DNA of 64,000 bases from Phytohabitans sp037414955 (GTDB lineage Bacteria > Actinomycetota > Actinomycetes > Mycobacteriales > Micromonosporaceae), in NCBI GenBank assembly GCA_037414955.1, contig JBBEWH010000025.1:1-64000 (forward strand), given 5' to 3'. The position numbers and the translations under genes are program-made. The notes below the pieces were generated by a model. It worked only from the letters and a program-made list of their open reading frames with translations. It did no database searches and had not been told where the DNA came from. This document shows, piece by piece, positions 37,123 through 47,408 of the stretch. The stretch's first letter is position 1; each line of letters begins with the position of its first letter.

Positions 37123-38406
37123 ATGCGAAAATCGCTGATCGCCGTGGCAGCGGCCGCGTTGATGCTCGCGGGGTGTGCGGAGTCCGGCGGTGGCGGGCCG
37201 GCCGCACCGTCCTCTGTGTCCAAGGACCTGACGACGGAGAACATCACGCTGACCCTGGCGTACACGGACGACCCGCCGACCAAGGCGCTCGTCGACGCGT
37301 TCCGCGCCAAGCACCCGAACATCACCATCAACGCGCAGCAGACGCCGTTCACCGACTACGTCAAGTCCATCAAGCTGTCGATGGCCGCGGATACCCCGCC
37401 GGACATCGCCGAGTACAACCCGGGCGCGATGCGGTCGCTGGTGCCCGCCGGGCTGATCTACGACCTGAAGCCGTACGAGGACCTGTACGGCTGGACGGAC
37501 GGCTTCCCGGCCTCCAGCCTCGAGGTGCTGAGGTCCAACAAGGAGGCCAAGCAGTACGGCACCGGCGGCCTGTACGCGGTGCCGGGCGCGCTGTCGGTGC
37601 TCGGTGTGTACTACAACAAGTCGATGGTGACCGCGAAACCGGCCACATTGGAGCAGTTCGAGCAGAGCCTGGCCGCCGTGAAGACGGCCGGCAAGACCCC
37701 GCTCAGCGTCGGCGGTCTCCAGGTCGGCGGTTTCCAGGTCTGGAACGCGTTGCTCAACGTGCTCGGCGAGGAACAGCAGTACCGTGACTGGGTGTACGGG
37801 AAGCCGGGCTCGACGATCACGACCGACGCCGCCAAGCAGGCCGCGCAGAAGCTGGTCGACTGGGTGAGCGCCGGCTACATCCCGGCGTCGGCGAACGCGA
37901 CGGCCGACAGCGACGCGCAGGCCAACTTCGTGAACGGCAAGAGCGCGTACCTGATCACCGGCAACTGGGCCGCGTCGACGATCGGCAAGGCGATGGGCGA
38001 CAACGTCGGCTTCTTCCTGCTGCCGGTGACGGCGGCCGGCCGGCCGGTGGTGGCGTCCGGGGCGAGCGTGGCCTGGTCGGTGTCGTCGAAGACCAAGCAC
38101 CCGAACGAGGCGGCCGCGTTCCTCGACTTCATGCGCTCGGCGGAGGCCGCGAAGGTGCAGGTCGACAGCGGGTTCATGCCGGTGGACAGCACCGCCTCGG
38201 TGGCCACGACCGGCGTCAACACCGAGATCGCGGCGGATTTCAAGACCGTGGTCGCCGACGACGGCATCGTGCCGTTCCCGGACTTCGCGACGCCGAACAT
38301 GATCGACCGGCTGACCGCGGGCGTGCAGGGCCTGCTCAGCAAGCAGATGACGCCCGACCAGTTCCTCGCCTCCCTGCAGGAGTCGTGGACGCAATACCAT
38401 GGCTGA
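37123..38406 (+). CDS. Sugar ABC transporter substrate-binding lipoprotein
   Basis: A 427-residue family-1 solute-binding protein. Signal peptide with lipobox LMLAGC anchors it outside the membrane. Typical regions are DIAEYNPGAMRSLVPAGLI and GGLYAVPGALSVLGVYYNKS. AAGGAGAC precedes the ATG, which follows the ROK stop directly. Likely captures amino-sugar oligosaccharides for the cluster. Confidence 0.93.
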   Translation: MRKSLIAVAAAALMLAGCAESGGGGPAAPSSVSKDLTTENITLTLAYTDDPPTKALVDAFRAKHPNITINAQQTPFTDYVKSIKLSMAADTPPDIAEYNPGAMRSLVPAGLIYDLKPYEDLYGWTDGFPASSLEVLRSNKEAKQYGTGGLYAVPGALSVLGVYYNKSMVTAKPATLEQFEQSLAAVKTAGKTPLSVGGLQVGGFQVWNALLNVLGEEQQYRDWVYGKPGSTITTDAAKQAAQKLVDWVSAGYIPASANATADSDAQANFVNGKSAYLITGNWAASTIGKAMGDNVGFFLLPVTAAGRPVVASGASVAWSVSSKTKHPNEAAAFLDFMRSAEAAKVQVDSGFMPVDSTASVATTGVNTEIAADFKTVVADDGIVPFPDFATPNMIDRLTAGVQGLLSKQMTPDQFLASLQESWTQYHG

Positions 38407-39337
38407 CAGCCGTACCGCTGTCCTGCCGGCGCGGGTCACCACCCGTGCCGGCGGGCCGGCGCCCCGCCGCCGGCGGACCACGAAGCGGCGGCTCACCGCC
38501 CTGCTGTACATCGCCCCCGCCGCCCTCGTCTACCTGGCGTTCGCGATCTGGCCGTCGATCCACACGGTGCGCCTGTCGTTCCTGAACTGGGACGGCATCC
38601 TGCCGGCCACCTCAGCGGGGCTGTCCAACTACACCCGGGTCTTCAGCGACTCCACGATCGGGCCGGCGCTGTGGCACGCGATCGTGCTGATCGTCTTCTT
38701 CGCGGTCATCCCGTGCGTGTTCGGGCTGTTCATGACCGCCCTGCTGCAGGGCCGGCTGCGCGGCATGACCGCGTTCCGCATGATCTTCTTCCTGCCGCAG
38801 GTGCTGCCGCTGGTGGCGGTCGGCATCACCTGGCGCTGGATGTACAGCGACGACGGCCTGATCAACGCCGGCCTGCGCCTGATCGGTCTCGGCGGCATCA
38901 CCCGGGCCTGGCTGGGCGATTACCACCTCGCCCTGATCGCGCTCGGCCTGATCGGCACCTGGGCGATGAGCGGGCTCTGCATGGTGCTCTTCCTGGCCGG
39001 CGTGCAGAAGGTCGACGCCTCGCTGTACGAGGCGGTCGCGATCGACGGCGGCGGTCCGGTGCGCAAGTTCTTCACCGTGACGCTGCCCGCGCTACGCGGC
39101 GAGATCACCATCGCCAGCGTGATCACCACGGTCGCCGCGATCGCCAGCTTCGACCTCGTCTTCGTCACCACCAACGGCGGCCCGGTCAACCAGACCACCG
39201 TGCCCGGCCTGCTCGTGTACCGGCTCGCGTTCAACGAGAGCGACATCGGCGGCGCCGCCGCCCTCGCGGTCGTGCTCACACTGATCGTCATCGTGTTCGT
39301 GACCGCGATCCGCCTCATCACCCGGGAGCGGGCATGA
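38399..39337 (+). CDS. Sugar ABC transporter permease, MalF-like
   Basis: A 312-residue inner-membrane permease with about six transmembrane helices after a basic N-terminus. The EAA loop (YEAVAIDGGGPVRKFFTVTLP) that contacts the ATPase is clear. The start overlaps the binding-protein gene by 8 bp and the stop overlaps the next permease by 4 bp, so all are translated together. Confidence 0.93.
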   Translation: MADSRTAVLPARVTTRAGGPAPRRRRTTKRRLTALLYIAPAALVYLAFAIWPSIHTVRLSFLNWDGILPATSAGLSNYTRVFSDSTIGPALWHAIVLIVFFAVIPCVFGLFMTALLQGRLRGMTAFRMIFFLPQVLPLVAVGITWRWMYSDDGLINAGLRLIGLGGITRAWLGDYHLALIALGLIGTWAMSGLCMVLFLAGVQKVDASLYEAVAIDGGGPVRKFFTVTLPALRGEITIASVITTVAAIASFDLVFVTTNGGPVNQTTVPGLLVYRLAFNESDIGGAAALAVVLTLIVIVFVTAIRLITRERA

Positions 39338-40146
39338 CCGCGAGGGTTGCGCGCTATCTGATCCTCACCCTGATGGCGGCCGCCGTGCTGCTGCCGTTCG
39401 TGAGCGTGGTGCTCGCCGCGGTCCACCCGTCCGGCGCGCAGATCTCCGGCCTGAGCTGGCCATCCACCTGGTCGTGGTCGAACTTCGCCACCGCCTGGTC
39501 CGACGCCCACTTCAACCGGCTGGTGCTGAATGGCCTGATCATCGCGGCCGGCGTGGTGCCGCTGGCGCTCGTGCTGGCCACCCTCGCCGCGTACTCCCTG
39601 GCCACCCTCGACCCGCTCGGCGGGCGGGGGATCTCGGTGGCGTTCGTGCTCGGCCTGACGCTGCCGATCGAACTGGTCGTGGTCGCTCTCTACTTCGACC
39701 TCCAGCAGGTCGGGCTCACCAACTCGTACCTCGGGGTGATCCTCGCCGAGACCGCGCTGTTCATGCCGTTCGGCGTCTACTGGATGCAGACCCACTTCCG
39801 GTCGCTGCCCGCCGAGCTGCTCGAAGCGGCCCGGGTCGACGGGGCGCGCAGCTTCACGATCCTCACCCGGGTGCTGCTGCCCATCTCGCGGCCCGCGCTC
39901 GCCACCCTCGGCGTGCTCTACTTCATGTGGTCGTGGAACCAGTTCCTGCTGGTCATCGTGCTGATGCAGGACCCCTCCCGGCGGACCGCGCCGACCGGGC
40001 TGGGCTTCTTCGTCGGGCAGTACTCCACGAACATCCCGTTGCTGTCCGCCGCCAGCCTGATCGTCATCGGGCCCATCGTCATCCTGTACCTGATCTTCCA
40101 GCGCAACTTTGTCAGCGGCCTCACCCAGGGGGCCGTCAAGGGGTAA
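39334..40146 (+). CDS. Sugar ABC transporter permease, MalG-like
   Basis: A 270-residue permease with six hydrophobic segments and the EAA loop LLEAARVDGARSFTILTRVL. It pairs with the preceding permease. No ATP-binding subunit follows; a shared ATPase such as MsiK/MsmK encoded elsewhere is likely. Confidence 0.93.
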   Translation: MTARVARYLILTLMAAAVLLPFVSVVLAAVHPSGAQISGLSWPSTWSWSNFATAWSDAHFNRLVLNGLIIAAGVVPLALVLATLAAYSLATLDPLGGRGISVAFVLGLTLPIELVVVALYFDLQQVGLTNSYLGVILAETALFMPFGVYWMQTHFRSLPAELLEAARVDGARSFTILTRVLLPISRPALATLGVLYFMWSWNQFLLVIVLMQDPSRRTAPTGLGFFVGQYSTNIPLLSAASLIVIGPIVILYLIFQRNFVSGLTQGAVKG

Positions 40147-40156
40147 TGATGGTCTG

Positions 40157-42631
40157 GTGAGAGACCGCTCGGCGGACGTGCTCCTCAGCGACGGCAGCAC
40201 CGTCCACCTGCGACAGATCGAGCCGGCCGACGCGCCGGCCATCGTGGCGATGCACGCGCGGTTCTCCGAGCGCACCCGCTACCTGCGCTACTTCTCGCCG
40301 TACCCCCGGATTCCCGAACGCGACCTGCACCGCTTCGTCAACGTCGACCACGACGCGCGCGAGGCGTTCGTGGCGGAAGCGGGCGACCGGATCCTCGCGG
40401 TCGGCCGCTACGAGCGGCTCGGCCCGGAGGCGCCGGACGCCGAGGTCGCGTTCGTGGTCGAAGACGCCTACCAGGGCCGCGGCATCGGTTCGGTGCTGCT
40501 GGAGCACCTCGCGGCGGCCGCCCGCGACGCCGGCATCAGCCGGTTCGTCGCCGAGGTGCTGCCGACGAACGCGACCATGCTGCGGGTCTTCGCCGACGCC
40601 GGCTACCAGGTGCAGCGCGAATACGCCGACGGCGTCGTGCACCTCACGTTTCCGATCGCGCCCACCGAGCGCTCGCTGGAGGTGCAGTGGCGGCGCGAGC
40701 AGCGCACCGAGGCGAGGTCGATCGCCCGGCTGCTCGCCCCGCGCGGCGTCGCCGTCTACGGCGCCAGCGCCAGCGGCCACGGCATCGGCGCCGCCCTCCT
40801 CGGCCACCTGCGGGACGGCGGGTTCACCGGCCCGGCGTACCCCATCCATCCGACCGCGGACGCCGTCGGCGGCCTGCCGGCCCTGCGCTCGGCGGCGCTC
40901 GCCGGCGGCCCGGTGGATCTCGCGGTGGTCGCGGTGCCGCCGGAGGCGGTGCCCGGGGTGGTCGCGGACGCGGCGTCCGCGGGCACGCACGGCCTCGTCG
41001 TGGTCTCCGCCGGCTTCGCCGAGACGGGTACGCCGGGCGGCGTCGCCGCCCAGCGCGACCTGCTCCGGGCCGCGCGCCACGCGGGGATGCGCGTCGTCGG
41101 CCCCAACTGCCTGGGGGTGGCGAACACCGACCCTCGGGTACGCCTGAACGCGACGCTCTCCCCACGGCTGCCGCTGCCGGGGCGCACGGGGTTCTTCAGC
41201 CAGTCCGGCGCGCTGGGCGTGGCGCTGCTGGCCGAGGCGGACCGCCGGGGGCTGGGGCTGTCGAGCTTCGTGTCCGCCGGCAACCGGGCCGATGTGTCCG
41301 GTAACGACCTGTTGCAGTACTGGGAGGACGATCCCGGCACCGACGTCATCCTGCTGTACCTGGAAACGTTCGGGAACCCGCGCAAGTTCGCCCGGCTGGC
41401 CCGGCGGATCGGGCGCACCAAGCCGATCGTGACGGTCTCGCGGCCGTTCCGGGTCGCCCACGCCGGGGTCATCCGGGTGGAAACCGTGGCGGAGCTGTTC
41501 GACGTCGGCGTGCTGCTGGCCCACCAGCCGCTGCCGGCCGGGCGCCGGGTCGGCGTGGTCGGCAACTCGCCCGCGCTGACCGGTCTGGCCGCGATCGCCT
41601 GCCGGTCCACGGGGTTGGCCGTGGCGTCGAGATACCCGCGCGACGTCGGGCCGGTGGCGACCGCGCACGAGTTCGGCGACGCGCTGGCCGACGCGGCCGT
41701 CGACGGGGACGTGGACGCGCTCGTGGTCGTGCTGGCGCCGCCGCTGCCCGGCCAACTCTCCGATGAGGACGCCGACTTCGCGGCCGCGCTCGCCAGCGTC
41801 GCGCTCGCCGGCGACAAGCCCACGGTGGCCACGTCCTTGGTGCACAAGCTGCCGTTGGGGGTGCCGGCGTATCCGTCGGTGGAGGAGGCCGTGCGGGCGC
41901 TGTCCCGGGTCTGCGACTACGCCGACTGGCTCCGCCAGCCGCCCGGTGTGGTGCCCCCGTTGTCCACTGTGCCCTCTCCGGCGTCATCCGGCCCGTCCCT
42001 GCTCGACGCCTACGGGATCGCGGTGGTGCCGTACGAGCTGGCATCGTCCTCTTCGGACGCCGTCGCGGCGGCGGCGCGGCTCGGCTACCCGGTGGCGCTC
42101 AAGACCGCCGGGGAGGCCATGCGGCACCGGCTCGACCTCGGCGCGGTGCGGCTCGACCTGGCCGACGCGACGGCGGTCTCCCGTGCCTACCAGGAACTGG
42201 CCGCCGTGTTCGGCCCAGGCGTCCTCGTCCAGCCCATGGTCCCGCCCGGCGTGGCCTGCGTCGTGGAAACCGCCGAAGACCCGGTATTCGGGCCGGTGGT
42301 CGGCTTCGGGCTCGGCGGCGTCGCCACCGACCTGCTCGGCGACCGGGCGTGGCGAGCCGCGCCGCTCACCGACCGCGACGCGGCGGCGCTCGTGGACGAG
42401 CCGCGGGCCGCGCCGCTGCTGCGCGGGTACCGGGGCGCGGCGCCGGTGGACCGTGGCGCGGTGGAGGATCTGTTGATCCGGGTGGGGCGGCTGGTCGACG
42501 AGCACCCGGAGGTGCGCTCGTTGCGCCTCAACCCGGTGCTCGCCCGCCCGGACGGCGTCTCGGTGCTGCACGCCGACCTGGAGCTCGGCCCCCCGACGGC
42601 CGACCCCGACACCGCTCCCCGCTCCCTCTAA
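40157..42631 (+). CDS. GNAT acetyltransferase fused to NDP-forming acyl-CoA synthetase-like domains (Pat type)
   Basis: An 824-residue protein. Residues about 10-165 form a GNAT domain (VEDAYQGRGIGSVLLEHLAA holds the acetyl-CoA loop). A CoA-binding domain follows (APRGVAVYGASASGHGIGAA), then two succinyl-CoA-synthetase-like flavodoxin domains (VVGPNCLGVANT, FFSQSGALGVALL) and an ATP-grasp domain at the C-terminus (LGYPVALKTAG). This order is that of actinobacterial protein acetyltransferases, which acetylate and switch off acyl-CoA synthetases; the synthetase part likely senses acetyl-CoA. GTG at 40157 is the probable start. Confidence 0.9.
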   Translation: MRDRSADVLLSDGSTVHLRQIEPADAPAIVAMHARFSERTRYLRYFSPYPRIPERDLHRFVNVDHDAREAFVAEAGDRILAVGRYERLGPEAPDAEVAFVVEDAYQGRGIGSVLLEHLAAAARDAGISRFVAEVLPTNATMLRVFADAGYQVQREYADGVVHLTFPIAPTERSLEVQWRREQRTEARSIARLLAPRGVAVYGASASGHGIGAALLGHLRDGGFTGPAYPIHPTADAVGGLPALRSAALAGGPVDLAVVAVPPEAVPGVVADAASAGTHGLVVVSAGFAETGTPGGVAAQRDLLRAARHAGMRVVGPNCLGVANTDPRVRLNATLSPRLPLPGRTGFFSQSGALGVALLAEADRRGLGLSSFVSAGNRADVSGNDLLQYWEDDPGTDVILLYLETFGNPRKFARLARRIGRTKPIVTVSRPFRVAHAGVIRVETVAELFDVGVLLAHQPLPAGRRVGVVGNSPALTGLAAIACRSTGLAVASRYPRDVGPVATAHEFGDALADAAVDGDVDALVVVLAPPLPGQLSDEDADFAAALASVALAGDKPTVATSLVHKLPLGVPAYPSVEEAVRALSRVCDYADWLRQPPGVVPPLSTVPSPASSGPSLLDAYGIAVVPYELASSSSDAVAAAARLGYPVALKTAGEAMRHRLDLGAVRLDLADATAVSRAYQELAAVFGPGVLVQPMVPPGVACVVETAEDPVFGPVVGFGLGGVATDLLGDRAWRAAPLTDRDAAALVDEPRAAPLLRGYRGAAPVDRGAVEDLLIRVGRLVDEHPEVRSLRLNPVLARPDGVSVLHADLELGPPTADPDTAPRSL

Positions 42632-42638
42632 CCCCCTC

Positions 42639-42694
42639 CGTGATCAAGGCGTCCTTCAAGTCGTTAGGACTACTTGAAGGACGCCTTGATCATG
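42639..42694. repeat. Family A palindrome, copy A11 (56 bp)
   Basis: Left CGTGATCAAGGCGTCCTTCA (one base off the CATG end), exact complement on the right. The loop is reversed (GTCGTTAGGACTAC). It starts 7 bp after the Pat-type gene. Confidence 0.95.
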
Positions 42695-42714
42695 GGCTAT
42701 CCGTCCCCCTTGTT

Positions 42715-42748
42715 CCGCATTATGGGATGAGTTTCCCGCAATATGAGA
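42715..42748. promoter_or_regulatory. Direct repeats upstream of the methyltransferase
   Basis: CCGCATTATGGGA (42715) and CCGCAATATGAGA (42736) match at 11 of 13 positions and are 21 bp apart, two helical turns. They could be a regulator site or overlap a promoter. Confidence 0.35.
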
Positions 42749-42768
42749 GAGCGGGTAGCGTCGAAGGT

Positions 42769-43542
42769 ATGGCGGTTTACACGCATGGGCATCATGAGGC
42801 GGTGTTGCGGTCGCACCGGTGGCGCACCGCGGAGAACTCGGCCGGCTACCTGCTTGGCGAGCTGCGTCCCGGCATGTCGCTCCTCGACGTCGGCTGCGGC
42901 CCTGGCACGATCACGCGAGACCTCGCCGCGCGGGTGGCGCCCGGGCGGGTCGTCGGCCTCGACGCCGTCGCCGGGGTGCTCCCGCCGGCGACGGACACTG
43001 TGGATTTCGTGACCGGCGACGTGTACACACTGGACTTCGAGGATGGCGCGTTCGACGTCGTACACGCGCATCAGGTGCTGCAGCACCTCGCTGACCCGGT
43101 GGCGGCGCTGCGCGAGATGCGGCGGGTGTGCCGGCCGGGCGGGCTGGTCGCGGCGCGCGACGCGGACTACGCCGCCATGACGTGGCACCCGGAGGTGCCT
43201 GTTCTCGACGAGTGGCTCGCCCTGTACCGGAAGGTGGCCCGGCACAACGGCGGCGAGCCCGATGCCGGGCGGCGGCTGCTGGCGTGGGCGCGGGCGGCTG
43301 GCTTCACCGACGTGCGGAGCACCGCGTCGTCGTGGTGCTTCGCGGCTGCGGAGGACCGCGCCTGGTGGGCCGAGACCTGGGCGGAGCGGGTGACCGGATC
43401 GGCGTTGGGTGAGCGGGTGGCCGCCGCGGGGTTCGCCACCCCGGCCGACCTGGCGCGCGTCGCCGACGGCTGGCGCGCCTGGGGTGCGGCGGAGGACGGT
43501 TGGTTCGCCGTCCTGCACGGCGAAGTCCTTTGCCGGACCTGA
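42769..43542 (+). CDS. Class I SAM-dependent methyltransferase
   Basis: A 257-residue UbiE/SmtA-like methyltransferase. Motif I LLDVGCGPGTITRDLA binds SAM; VVHAHQVLQHLADPVAAL is motif III-like. Substrate unknown. ATG at 42769 fits the family start; an in-frame ATG at 42727 would add 14 residues. It converges on sigB across a strong hairpin. Confidence 0.9.
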   Translation: MAVYTHGHHEAVLRSHRWRTAENSAGYLLGELRPGMSLLDVGCGPGTITRDLAARVAPGRVVGLDAVAGVLPPATDTVDFVTGDVYTLDFEDGAFDVVHAHQVLQHLADPVAALREMRRVCRPGGLVAARDADYAAMTWHPEVPVLDEWLALYRKVARHNGGEPDAGRRLLAWARAAGFTDVRSTASSWCFAAAEDRAWWAETWAERVTGSALGERVAAAGFATPADLARVADGWRAWGAAEDGWFAVLHGEVLCRT

Positions 43543-43555
43543 GCCCGTTCCCAAC

Positions 43556-43597
43556 AGAGCTCCCCTGTCACCGTCGTGGCGGTGACAGGGGAGCTCT
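43556..43597. terminator. Bidirectional terminator between methyltransferase and sigB
   Basis: A perfect 17-bp stem (AGAGCTCCCCTGTCACC with its complement) and an 8-base loop between convergent genes, here in place of a family A copy. Confidence 0.85.
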
Positions 43598-43655
43598 ATT
43601 CAGAATTCACGCCCCACAGGGTTGCCCTCTTGGGACGCGTGGGGCGAACATGCCC

Positions 43656-44618
<963 letters not shown>

Positions 44619-44927
44619 CTGCAGGACCACCTTCAGTCGCCTCCCCGCGTCGACAAGTGGCACGCGTCCCAGTCGCCGAGTGGCGCTGGTGAGAAAAGCT
44701 TGACGGTTGACGCGTGAAGCCGGAGTGAGGCGAGCGCCCAGGTGGCATGAATCCGCGAGGTGATTCGCCCGAACTGCGCCCCTTGCGACGAAGTGCGCGG
44801 CGTGCCGATCAAGGTCTGCCCCGCCGATCAAGGGCTCAGGCACCTGGATCCGAGATCCAATCACGTGCCTCAGCCCTTGATCGGCGGGGAAGACCTTGAT
44901 CCACGAGAAGGGGGACGTGGGGACGGG
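44619..44927. other. 309-bp gap upstream of sigB
   Basis: It must hold the sigB promoter, although no clear -35/-10 pair was recognised. Its dtd-side part is filled by a 95-bp nested palindrome at 44807-44901. No small gene is supported. Confidence 0.6.
44807..44901. repeat. 95-bp nested palindrome
   Basis: Two 37-bp arms match at 35 positions; each arm starts GATCAAGGTCT and contains a second GATCAAGGGCT. The centre holds another perfect stem, TGGATC-CGA-GATCCA (44845-44859). It lies downstream of dtd. It shares GATCAAGG with family A but is otherwise different. Confidence 0.92.
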
Positions 44928-45350
<423 letters not shown>

Positions 45351-45351
45351 G

Positions 45352-46815
45352 CTACTGCTCAACCACGAGGATGCCGCGCTCCACCAAGTGGGCCAGGATG
45401 GGCACGGCCGCGTCGGCCAGTTCGGCCTCCGCGACCTCGTGCGCGACCGCGAGTACGGCGATCTGGTCCCGCATCGGCACCTGGCCGTCGCAGCCGCCCA
45501 CCAGGGCGAGCACCAGCGGGTCGGTCTCCTCGGTCCACCGCAAGCCGTGCGGCATGGCGAGCACCTGCCGGTCGACGGCCCACCCCTCCGGGCCGAGCGT
45601 GGCCTCCTGGCGCAACCGCAGGCCGTCCGCCGCCCGGTAGCGTGCGGCGAGGAGCGCTTCCGCGTCGCGGCCCCGCAGCCAGTCCTGGCGGTCGAACCAC
45701 GCCGCCACATGCCCACCCAGCAGACCCTCGACCTGCTGACGGAGGTCTTCGATCCGCACCACCGGGTCGGCGGCGCCGCCGCGCCGCAGGGTGACCAGCC
45801 CGAAGCCGACGGCCTCGACCTTGTGCGCGTCGAACCAGTCGAGCCACGCGGCCTTGCGGAGCGGGTCGGCCGGCTCGCCGGCGTCCGACAGCCACAGGTC
45901 CACGTAGGACAGCGGGTCGGCGACCTCGCGCTGCACGACCCACGCGTCCAGGCCGGTGCCGGCGAACCAGCCGGCCACCCGGTCGGCCCAGTCTTCGCCG
46001 GTGACGTGTGCCCAGTTCGCCAGGTACTGCAGGACGCCGCCCTCGGTGAGCAGGTCGGGCGCCGCCGCGGCCAGCTCGGCGCTGACGCCGTCGCCGACCC
46101 GGCCGGAGTCGCGGTAGGCGTATGTCGACTCACCCGGACCCACCACGAACGGCGGATTGCTCACCACCAGGTCGAAGCGGCGGCCGGCCACCGGCGCGAC
46201 GAGGTCACCGGCGAGCAGCTCCCACGCCAGGTCGTTGAGCGCGGCGTTCGCCGCCGCGAAGCGCAGCGCCCGCTCGCTCACGTCGGTCGCGGTCACGGTC
46301 GCCGCGTGCCGCGACAGGTGCAATGCCTGTACCCCGCATCCGGTGCCCAGGTCGAGCGCGGCGCCCACCGGGCGGCGGGTGGTGGCGCCGGCCAGCGTGG
46401 CGGACGCGCCGCCGACACCGAGCACGTGGTCGGGCGCGACCGGCCGGCCCGGGTGCGCGCTGGCGGGCAAGTCAGCGAGGACCCACCATTCGTCGGCGTA
46501 GGGTTCCAGGTCGAGTCCCTGCCGGAGACCCTCACCGGAAGGCACCACCAACCCCGCCGCGCGTGCCGCCGCGAGGGGGAGCGGCGCGAGCGCCTCCGTC
46601 ACCGCCGCGACCGGCTCGGTCTGGGCGCACACGAACAGCCGGATCAGCGTGTCCAGCCGATCACCGTCCATGGTGGACCGCAGCGCGGCCCGGAAGTCGT
46701 TGCGGGCGGCCGCCGCCGTCGCGACCGGGCCGAGCCGGGCGGCGATGCCGGCCGACGTGTAGCCCGCGGTCTGGAGCGCCTCACGCAGGCGGCGCGCGTC
46801 ATCTGTGGAAAACAT
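45352..46815 (-). CDS. Methyltransferase (small/N5-glutamine type domain)
   Basis: A 487-residue protein with an N-terminal helical domain (about 1-130), a SAM-binding core (AALDLGTGCGVQALHLSRHA) and the NPPF catalytic-type motif (DLVVSNPPFVVG), then a long C-terminal region (SDAGEPADPLRKAAWLDWF). NPPF enzymes methylate amide or exocyclic amino groups of proteins or nucleic acids; the target is unknown. Its ATG overlaps the cupin stop by one base (TGATG). Confidence 0.88.
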   Translation of the reverse strand: MFSTDDARRLREALQTAGYTSAGIAARLGPVATAAAARNDFRAALRSTMDGDRLDTLIRLFVCAQTEPVAAVTEALAPLPLAAARAAGLVVPSGEGLRQGLDLEPYADEWWVLADLPASAHPGRPVAPDHVLGVGGASATLAGATTRRPVGAALDLGTGCGVQALHLSRHAATVTATDVSERALRFAAANAALNDLAWELLAGDLVAPVAGRRFDLVVSNPPFVVGPGESTYAYRDSGRVGDGVSAELAAAAPDLLTEGGVLQYLANWAHVTGEDWADRVAGWFAGTGLDAWVVQREVADPLSYVDLWLSDAGEPADPLRKAAWLDWFDAHKVEAVGFGLVTLRRGGAADPVVRIEDLRQQVEGLLGGHVAAWFDRQDWLRGRDAEALLAARYRAADGLRLRQEATLGPEGWAVDRQVLAMPHGLRWTEETDPLVLALVGGCDGQVPMRDQIAVLAVAHEVAEAELADAAVPILAHLVERGILVVEQ

Positions 46816-47231
46816 CAGTCCATCCGGAAGTCGGCGAAGTCGAAGCCCGGCGCCACCACGCAGGACACCAGCACCGGCTGGTCGCCGGCGGGCGCGGCCG
46901 ACTGCCACACCCCCCCGGGTACCAGGGCCTGCGGCTGCTGCCCGGCGCCCACGTCGCCGCCGAGAAGCACGTCGCCGTGGTCGCGCATACGCAGCCGCAG
47001 CGGGCCGCCGGTGTGCCACAGCCACAGCTCGTCGGAGCGCACCACGTGCCACCGGGACTCCTCGCCCGGGCACAGCAGGAAGTAGATCGCGGTGGCGGCC
47101 TGGCGCGGCCCGCCGTACCCCTCCGGGGTGAAAGCGTGCGCGCTGCGCCACGTCTCGCGATACCACCCACCCTCCGGGTGGGGTGCGAGGTCGAGCTGCT
47201 CCGCGAGGGCGGGGCGGCGTGGTGCGGTCAT
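46815..47231 (-). CDS. DUF985 cupin protein
   Basis: A 138-residue cupin: LAPHPEGGWYRETW at the start, AIYFLLCPGEESRWHVVRSD, and VPGGVWQ in the second half match DUF985. Function unknown; probable small-molecule binding. ATG at 47231 is used; the open frame extends upstream through a tandem repeat that is unlikely to be coding for this protein. Confidence 0.9.
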   Translation of the reverse strand: MTAPRRPALAEQLDLAPHPEGGWYRETWRSAHAFTPEGYGGPRQAATAIYFLLCPGEESRWHVVRSDELWLWHTGGPLRLRMRDHGDVLLGGDVGAGQQPQALVPGGVWQSAAPAGDQPVLVSCVVAPGFDFADFRMD

Positions 47232-47259
47232 CCGATCATTGTGCCTGGGAGCCGCGGCG

Positions 47260-47408
47260 CCGCAGGATCCGGTCGTCGCCTTGCCGGACGTGGCGGGGTC
47301 AACCTCGGGCTCCGGGGATGTGGCGCCGCAGGATCCGGTCGTCGCCTTCCCGGACGTGGCGGGGTCAACCTCGGGCCGGGTGCCGCAGGATCCGGTCGTC
47401 GCCATCGC
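47260..47408. repeat. Tandem repeats at the 3' end of the sugar dehydrogenase gene
   Basis: Three units start CCGCAGGATCCGGTCGTCGC at 47260, 47326 and 47383 (spacing 66 and 57 bp). The third unit is the coding end of the sugar dehydrogenase, whose stop is at 47365-47367; the others lie downstream of it. This looks like duplication of a gene end. Confidence 0.88.

Noticed and set aside
42349..42768. Methyltransferase fused to an upstream 140-residue extension
   Set aside because: The extension is read out of frame through the Pat-type gene end and repeat A11; composition is Arg/Gly/Ala shadow-like.
47232..47405. 58-residue N-terminal extension of the cupin (repeated ATTGSCG peptide)
   Set aside because: It derives from the tandem DNA repeats of the neighbouring gene end; the cupin family starts at 47231.
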